From Collimonas arenae (GTDB taxonomy: Bacteria; Pseudomonadota; Gammaproteobacteria; Burkholderiales; Burkholderiaceae_D): a stretch of DNA of 64,000 bases. Positions within the stretch are counted from its first letter, which is position 1. Every line of letters starts with the position of its first letter. Shown piece after piece: positions 58,795 to 64,000 of this stretch. The notes beneath the pieces are model-generated. The model made no database searches and was not told the origin of the DNA. It saw only the letters and a program-made list of their open reading frames with translations. Position numbers and translations under genes: made by a program. The stretch is taken from assembly GCF_001584165.1 (NCBI RefSeq), contig NZ_CP013233.1, forward strand, positions 2,116,620 through 2,180,619, read 5' to 3'.

Positions 58795-60758
58795 ATGCTG
58801 AATCTATTTTCGAGTTTGGGTTGGTTTCCAACCGTTACCATCATTCTGGTTGCAGTCATCATTGTGCTTGCGGTGTTTTTCTCGCTCTCGGGATCATCCG
58901 CTACATTCCTAACGACCGCATCGGTGTCGTTGAAAAATTATGGAGTTCAAGTGGTTCGGTGAAGGCCGGTTTGCTGGCCTTGCATGGCGAGGCCGGGTTG
59001 CAGCCTGATTTGCGGCGCGGCGGCTTCCATTTCTTTGCGCCATTCCAGTTCCGGGTACACATTCATCCGATGGTCTCCGTCACTCAGGGGCGGATCGGCT
59101 ACGTCTTTGCGCGCGACGGCATCGACCTGCCAGCCGGACAAACGCTGGCCGACAATTCCAGGGTCGAGGATTTCCGCGATGTACGCTCGTTCCTAGAAGG
59201 CGGCGGCCAGAAAGGACCGCAGCGCAAGATCCTGCGTGAGGGCACCCATATCATCAACCCGGCCTTGTTCGTGGTGATGACGGAGGAAGCGACCTATTCG
59301 CTGTCGCTGGATGCGCAAGAGAAGGCGTACTACGAGCAAATGCGCGGTGTGCTGGACGAACGCAGCGGCTTTACGCCTGTGGTGCTCAAGGAAGTGGCCG
59401 GCGCCCACGATTCAGACCAGTTGGCCATTGTCACGGTGCAGGATGGTCCCGGCTTGTCGAAGGACGAATTGCTTGCGCCGGACGTCGGCGATACCCACAA
59501 CTCGTTCCAGGAGCCGGAAAAATTCCTGGCGGCGGGCGGCTTGCGTGGCCGGCAGGAGCGTGTGCTGGTGGAGGGTACGTATTACATCAACCGCCTGTTT
59601 GCAACAGTCGAACTGATCCGCAAGACCATCATTCCGGTCGGCTATGTCGGCGTGGTGGTTTCCTATACCGGGCGTAAGGGTTCGGATTTGTCGGGCAAGG
59701 AATACAGCCATGGCGAACTGGTTGAAAGCGGTTGCCGTGGCGTCTGGCGCGATCCGCTGATGCCTGGCAAATATGCATTCAACACCTATGCCGGCAAGAT
59801 TGAACTGGTACCGACCACCAACTTCGTGCTGATGTGGCAATCCGGCGAGAGCGGCTCCAGTTTCGACAGCAACCTGCGCGAAATCACGCTGATCACCAAG
59901 GATGCGTTCGAGCCGCAACTGCCGTTGTCGGTGGTGGTGCATATCGATTACAGGAAGGCGCCGATGGTGGTGCAGCGCTTCGGCAACGTCGCGCAGCTGG
60001 TGGAGCAAACACTCGATCCGATGGTCTCGTCGTACTTCAAGAATGTCTCGCAGACCAAGACTTTCATTGAGCTGATCCAGTCGCGCAGCGAGTTGCAGAC
60101 TAATGCGTCTGCCGATATGAAGGAACGTTTCCAGGCTTATTCGCTGGAATTCCAGGAGGTGCTGATCGGCACGCCGAAGCCACAGCCGGGCGACACAAAG
60201 ATCGAAAATATCATGGCACAGTTGCGTGACCGCCAGATTGCGCGGGAGCAGGTCGAGACCTTTGCGCAGAAACAGATTGCTGCTGACAAAGAGCGCGAGC
60301 TGAATGAGGCGGAGCAACGCGCTTCCAAGCAGAAGGAACTGACCGGTTCGCTGGTGGATATCTCGATCAAGGAAAACCAGGGTTCCGCCAATGTGAAAGC
60401 GGCGGAAAAGAAACGCCAGGAAATCGAGGCGCTGGCGCACGCAGAGAAATTCAAGCAGGAGCTGGAAGGCTCCGGTCGGGCTTCTGCGATCAAGTCGGTG
60501 GGTGAGGCGGAAGCGGCCGCCATCAAGGCCAAATCGGAAGCCTTGCAAGGTGAGGGTGCTGACAAGCAACTGATGCAGACCGTGATGCTGCGACTGGCCG
60601 AAGCTTTCGAAACATCAAAGGTACCACTGGTGCCACAGATCCAGATGGGTGGTGGCGGTGACACCAATGCGTTCAATACCTTGCTCTCTCTGATGGGATC
60701 GCTGAAGGCGGGGGAACTGGCGCAGTCGCTGAAGCGGGATGAGGCGCCACACGCATAA
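58795..60758 (+). CDS. Flotillin-like SPFH-domain membrane protein, one frameshift as read
   Basis: SPFH protein of 654 aa after repair. One N-terminal membrane helix (FPTVTIILVAVIIVLAVFFSLSG) is followed by IRYIPNDRIGVVEKLW, a split SPFH region reaching to about residue 430 with long insertions, and a coiled-coil flotillin tail (about 470-600; EQVETFAQKQIAADKERELNEAEQ, then EAEAAAIKAKSEALQGEG). The break at 58890-58892 (GGG for GGGG) separates the helix from the rest; an uncorrected reading replaces the true N-terminus with nonsense. A terminator follows. It likely scaffolds membrane microdomains; a link with the YbjQ protein upstream is suggested by position. Confidence 0.88.
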
Positions 60759-60782
60759 CAATACCAAGTGGTGACTCAAAAA

Positions 60783-60816
60783 AACGGGGTGGCTAAATTG
60801 GCCGCCTCGTTTTAAT
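60783..60816 (+). terminator. Rho-independent terminator after flotillin gene
   Basis: AACGGGGTGGC pairs with GCCGCCTCGTT (two G-U pairs) over 11 bp with a short loop, followed by TTTAAT. The convergent cupin gene begins 26 bp later, so it may serve both strands. Confidence 0.75.
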
Positions 60817-60842
60817 TAAAGCTCAACACGTATTTTCTATAT

Positions 60843-61313
60843 TTACTTCTTTTCTGCTACCGGCACCAGGTCGAAATGATTGGCCTGGTATTGGAACAAC
60901 AGGCAGTCTTCTGCCGGCGTGCAGCCGCTGAAGTGAGGCATATTTGACGGCAGGTTGTAGAAAGAACCGGCCGGATACTCAATGCGCTTGCCGTCGATAA
61001 TGGCGTAGAACGTGCCTTTCAATACCACTGTCGGCAGGTTCTGCGTATGCAAGTGGTAAGGATTGTTTTTGCCAGCAGGGAAAATGACGAAGGCTTCGTA
61101 CGGGCCTTTGCCAGCCAGGTTGCCGCGCACGTTAGCATATTTGACGCCGCCGGAATTAGGCAGGGTTTCCCATTTCAAGTCCGCTGCAGGAAGCGAGATC
61201 AGTTCTTTGATGTGCTTCGCCTGCACGCCGCCTTCGGCAACATCATGGGCAATAGCATGGCCGGCAAAAATCGCGGTCGACAGCAATAACAGGGCTTTGA
61301 ATTTGATATTCAT
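60843..61313 (-). CDS. Secreted cupin-domain protein
   Basis: A 156-aa exported protein: Sec signal MNIKFKALLLLSTAIFAGHAIA, then a single cupin barrel with metal-type ligands in PYHLHTQNLPTVVLKG and a second motif YNLPSNMPHFSGC. Two Cys near the end (GCTPAEDC) could form a disulfide. The function is unknown; periplasmic cupins of this DUF4437-like type are often near oxidative or thiol metabolism genes. It lies 47 bp downstream of the isochorismatase-type gene and is probably co-transcribed with it. Confidence 0.8.
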   Translation of the reverse strand: MNIKFKALLLLSTAIFAGHAIAHDVAEGGVQAKHIKELISLPAADLKWETLPNSGGVKYANVRGNLAGKGPYEAFVIFPAGKNNPYHLHTQNLPTVVLKGTFYAIIDGKRIEYPAGSFYNLPSNMPHFSGCTPAEDCLLFQYQANHFDLVPVAEKK

Positions 61314-61360
61314 TCGATTCCTTTCAGTTGGGGATAAAGCTAAAGAAAAAATAATTTGAC

Positions 61361-61972
61361 TCAGGCCAGTTGCAAATTGAGAACCTGTTCAGTGCTCATG
61401 ATGTCGCCAAAGGTATCGGCGATGCTTGCCAGGGAGGCGCTGTGCAGAGCTGCGTGCGGTACTACGCAGCCGCTGGCCAGATCCAGGTCACGGGTAGCGC
61501 AAGCGTCGTCAACGACGATGACCTCGTAACCTTTGGCTGCGCCATCGCGTGCCGCACCGGCTACGCAAGCGTGTGTCATCAGACCGGAGATGATCAGTGT
61601 CGTGATACCGTCGGCTTTCAGCTTGGCGTCGATATCGGTGTTGACGAACACGCTGACGTCGCCTTTTTGCTGCACTTTATGGTTGGCTGCCGGTTGCAGG
61701 TCGCTATGGAATTTGACGGTGTCGCCGTCTTCGGCAAAAATCGGCGCGCCGGCAGGCGTTACGTGCTGGACGTGGATGACCTGCATGTTTGCCCTGTCGG
61801 CAAATGCGACCAGGCGCTTGGCGTTGTTCAGGGCCTTCAGACCGTCAGGGATCGGCATCTTGCCGTTGAAGTATTCATTCTGGAAATCGATCACCAGCAA
61901 GGCGGTGCTTTTGGCGTCTACTTTGTTTGGTGCGGTTGCGCCGACGATGGTGCGAATTGTTGGGTGGCTCAT
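61361..61972 (-). CDS. Isochorismatase-family cysteine hydrolase
   Basis: Cytosolic hydrolase of 203 aa. The catalytic triad is visible: Asp in LLVIDFQNEYF, a Lys in the central part, and Cys in SGLMTHACVAGAARDG. Members hydrolyse isochorismate, nicotinamide or other amides; the substrate is not evident. AGGAG lies upstream of the ATG. It is divergent from the AraC/GlxA regulator across 154 bp, which suggests that regulator controls it. Confidence 0.88.
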   Translation of the reverse strand: MSHPTIRTIVGATAPNKVDAKSTALLVIDFQNEYFNGKMPIPDGLKALNNAKRLVAFADRANMQVIHVQHVTPAGAPIFAEDGDTVKFHSDLQPAANHKVQQKGDVSVFVNTDIDAKLKADGITTLIISGLMTHACVAGAARDGAAKGYEVIVVDDACATRDLDLASGCVVPHAALHSASLASIADTFGDIMSTEQVLNLQLA

Positions 61973-62126
61973 GTAAAACTCCTGATTAAAATTGAAGCAC
62001 GGTTAAGGGCGTTGGCGCTGCTTTCCTGATGCTTGCAGTGCTTTAACGTTGGAACGGAGTGAAGTATAGGTTTCGTGGCAATGCCTCGAAAGTGTCCCGG
62101 AAGACAATATGCGATAGAATCGGGCC

Positions 62127-63107
62127 ATGTCGACTTCACCCATTTCCTACGAGAAAGCGCATACGGTCGCCGTTGTCGTCTTTGACGGCATCAGCCCGTT
62201 CCACTTGTCCGTGCCCTGCATGGTGTTTGGCGACGATCTCGCCAGACTGGGCGTGCCGCGCTATCGCTTATTGGTGTGCGCGATGCATACCGGCCTGATT
62301 CCAACGATGTCGGGCTTCAACATCGATGTGCCATACGATCTGTCGGTGCTGGCAGAGGCCGATACGGTAATTGTCCCGGCCTGGCACGATCCTGATCAGC
62401 GACCACCGCAGGCATTGCTGGACGCCTTGCGCATGGCGCATGCCCGCGGCTCGCGGATTGTCGGCTTGTGCCTGGGTGCTTTTGTACTGGCCGAGGCGGG
62501 ATTGCTGGATGGCCGTGTGGCATCCACGCATTGGGTGTGGGGCGATGATTTCAGCAGAAAGTATCCGCACGTAAAGCTGGATAAGAAGTCCCTTTATGTC
62601 GACGATGGCGACATCCTCACCTCCGCTGGGACCGCAGCGGCAATCGATTGTTGCCTGCATCTCCTGCGTTGCGATCATGGCGCTGACATCGCGAACAAGA
62701 TTGCCCGGCGCATGGTGGTGGCGCCGCATCGGGCTGGCGGCCAGGCACAATATATCGAACAGGTAATGCCCAAGGATAACGGCAGCGATCACCTCACGGC
62801 CACTCTCGACTGGGCCATGGAAAACCTGAATCAACCTTTGTCGCTGGATATCCTGGCGAACAAGGCAGCGATGGGACGGCGCACCTTCACGCGCCGCTTC
62901 AAGCTGAAAACCGGCGCGACGGTATCGGAATGGCTGCTGAATCATCGATTGGCGTCTGCACAGCGCCTGCTGGAAACCACGGATAAGCCCATCGACCGGA
63001 TTGCCGAAGCGGCGGGGTTCGGCTCGACAGTGTCACTCCGCCAACATTTTGCCACAGCCTTTTCTATTTCCCCCGCCGCCTACCGTCGCCAGTATCGACG
63101 CCAATGA
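62127..63107 (+). CDS. AraC-family regulator with DJ-1/PfpI domain (GlxA/FtrA-like)
   Basis: Transcription factor of 326 aa. A DJ-1/PfpI amidotransferase-like sensor (residues about 10-190, nucleophile-elbow region RIVGLCLGAFVLAEAGLLDG) is followed by two AraC helix-turn-helix units (SLDILANKAAMGRRTFTRRFKLKTG, DRIAEAAGFGSTVSLRQHFATAFSISPAAYRRQ). The Cys in GLCLGAF sits where DJ-1 proteins keep the reactive Cys, so ligand or oxidant sensing is possible. It is divergent from the isochorismatase-cupin pair. Confidence 0.9.
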   Translation: MSTSPISYEKAHTVAVVVFDGISPFHLSVPCMVFGDDLARLGVPRYRLLVCAMHTGLIPTMSGFNIDVPYDLSVLAEADTVIVPAWHDPDQRPPQALLDALRMAHARGSRIVGLCLGAFVLAEAGLLDGRVASTHWVWGDDFSRKYPHVKLDKKSLYVDDGDILTSAGTAAAIDCCLHLLRCDHGADIANKIARRMVVAPHRAGGQAQYIEQVMPKDNGSDHLTATLDWAMENLNQPLSLDILANKAAMGRRTFTRRFKLKTGATVSEWLLNHRLASAQRLLETTDKPIDRIAEAAGFGSTVSLRQHFATAFSISPAAYRRQYRRQ

Positions 63108-63193
63108 GCGTGGCCGACGTATGGTGCGACATGTCAGCCTGAGTTACATATCCAGTCTTGTAATTAATTAATGCGTTGATTAATATCAAAGGC

Positions 63194-63880
63194 ATGACCA
63201 GACCTACGCCGGTGCGCGGACGTCCTTTGGCATCGGACCAGGATTCGCGTGAGAAACTCCTCGATACCGCCACTCTGCTGTTTTCTTCGCAGGGTATTGC
63301 TGCAACTACAGTGGCGGCGGTCGCACGTGGAGCTGGCGTCACGCCGGCGATGGTGCATTACTACTTCAAGACGCGCGATCAGTTGATTGAGGCGGTGGTC
63401 GACGAGCGGGTATGCCTGTTTGTTAACAGCATCTGGGACCCGATTCGTGGCGACGAACCGCCTGAGGACATGATTCTCGACATCGTCGAGCGCATGATCG
63501 CCACCACCGAAAAGATGCCCTGGATGCCGGCCTTGTGGGTCCGCGAAGTGCTGAGCGATGGCGGCCAGCTGCGCGAACGCATGGTGCAGCGGGTGCCATT
63601 GGCCAAGATTGCCCTGTTTTCCGAAAACGTCGCGCGCAGCCAGCAAGCCGGCGCGATCAACCCGGGGCTGGAACCGACCTTGATTTTCATCTCGGTGCTG
63701 GGTCTGACCATGCTGCCGCTGGCGATGGCACGCACCCTGAAGAATCGGCCTTTGCTGCCTGTGGTGAACAAGGCGGCGCTGCTGGACAAAACGGTCCTGA
63801 CCCGCCATATCAAGGCACTGTTGCTGTCCGGTCTGGCGTTGCCAGCGACAGCGCTATCCGACGCGCATTTCGACGAATAA
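63194..63880 (+). CDS. TetR-family transcriptional regulator
   Basis: Repressor of 228 aa. The N-terminal helix-turn-helix reads LLDTATLLFSSQGIAATTVAAVARGAGVTPAMVHYYFKTRDQLIEAV, and the C-terminal ligand domain is alpha-helical. I start at ATG 63194 (MTRPTPVRGRP); a TTG at 63176 is possible. The AT-rich TAATTAATTAATGCG just upstream contains a short palindrome that could be its operator. A lipoprotein gene follows after 14 bp, as expected for a TetR gene heading an RND efflux operon. Confidence 0.9.
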   Translation: MTRPTPVRGRPLASDQDSREKLLDTATLLFSSQGIAATTVAAVARGAGVTPAMVHYYFKTRDQLIEAVVDERVCLFVNSIWDPIRGDEPPEDMILDIVERMIATTEKMPWMPALWVREVLSDGGQLRERMVQRVPLAKIALFSENVARSQQAGAINPGLEPTLIFISVLGLTMLPLAMARTLKNRPLLPVVNKAALLDKTVLTRHIKALLLSGLALPATALSDAHFDE

Positions 63881-63894
63881 CCGAGGGATTTTCC

Positions 63895-64000
63895 ATGCCA
63901 TATCGTCTTTCGACCAGCTCCCGGCAATCAGCCGCAATTGTCGTGGCGGTGACGGCTTCCTTGTGGCTGGCTGCGTGTTCACCGGCCAGCGACAACGACT
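63895..64000 (+). CDS. Lipoprotein, 5' end only (efflux membrane-fusion protein likely)
   Basis: The first 35 codons of a gene cut by the window edge. GAGGG precedes ATG 63895. The N-terminus is a lipoprotein signal with lipobox (SLWLAACSPASDND). A TetR gene 14 bp upstream and the lipoprotein signal are the usual setting of an RND membrane-fusion protein (AcrA/MexA type), but no fusion-protein domain is visible in the window. Confidence 0.6.
   Translation, partial: MPYRLSTSSRQSAAIVVAVTASLWLAACSPASDND

Noticed and set aside
1..64000. tRNA, rRNA, insertion sequences, prophage genes
   Set aside because: None were recognised by eye on either strand; a covariance-model scan would be needed to exclude a tRNA.

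Overview
The window looks like chromosome of a betaproteobacterium of the order Burkholderiales, most likely family Oxalobacteraceae (Collimonas/Herbaspirillum-like). The grounds are the high-GC codon use, the ornibactin/malleobactin-type siderophore genes, and the pqiA-pqiA-pqiB-pqiC, kgtP-dctBD-like and ECF42-DGPF gene sets. The genus is an inference from gene content, not from a marker gene.

Layout. 1-14.5 kb: the 3' half of a hydroxamate siderophore locus: two NRPS genes, an ornithine N5-hydroxylase, a TonB-dependent receptor and a PvdF-like formyltransferase. 14.6-19.8 kb: a Tat-exported IorB-like molybdo-hydroxylase with its [2Fe-2S] subunit, and an OPT-family transporter. 19.8-23.4 kb: an EamA exporter with a 24-histidine tail, an ArsR-type repressor and a divergent 14-TM MFS exporter around a 15-bp palindrome. 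23.5-36.4 kb: housekeeping and repair genes (LexA-controlled dinB, cardiolipin synthase, LysE exporter, FAH hydrolase, glutathione reductase, acid phosphatase, CYTH-CHAD, a pseudouridine-synthase homologue without its catalytic Asp). 36.4-37.0 kb: an island of palindromic repeats. 37-40.6 kb: a Pqi operon with pqiA split in two. 40.7-46 kb: ribA, a stand-alone fusA, pepP-like peptidase, slyX. 46.1-51.2 kb: an alpha-ketoglutarate permease with a sigma-54 promoter, two phased upstream sites and a leader ORF, followed by a DctB/DctD-type two-component pair. 51.2-54.3 kb: an ECF42 sigma factor with its DGPF/VOC/GFA operon. 54.5-64 kb: acyltransferase-3, drug MFS, a triple-YbjQ protein beside a flotillin-like protein, cupin and isochorismatase genes opposite an AraC/GlxA regulator, and a TetR regulator before an efflux-type lipoprotein.

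A property of the whole window matters to any reader: I find 17 frame breaks in 11 genes. Every one behaves like a single missing base, nearly all beside short runs of one base. Restoring one base at each break makes every gene a multiple of three with an intact family-like C-terminus. I read these as sequencing or assembly errors and have annotated the genes at full span rather than as pseudogenes.

The regions that repay a closer look are the kgtP control region, the ECF42 module with its candidate promoter, the triple-YbjQ/flotillin pair, the His-tailed exporter locus, the repeat island and the pseudouridine-synthase homologue.
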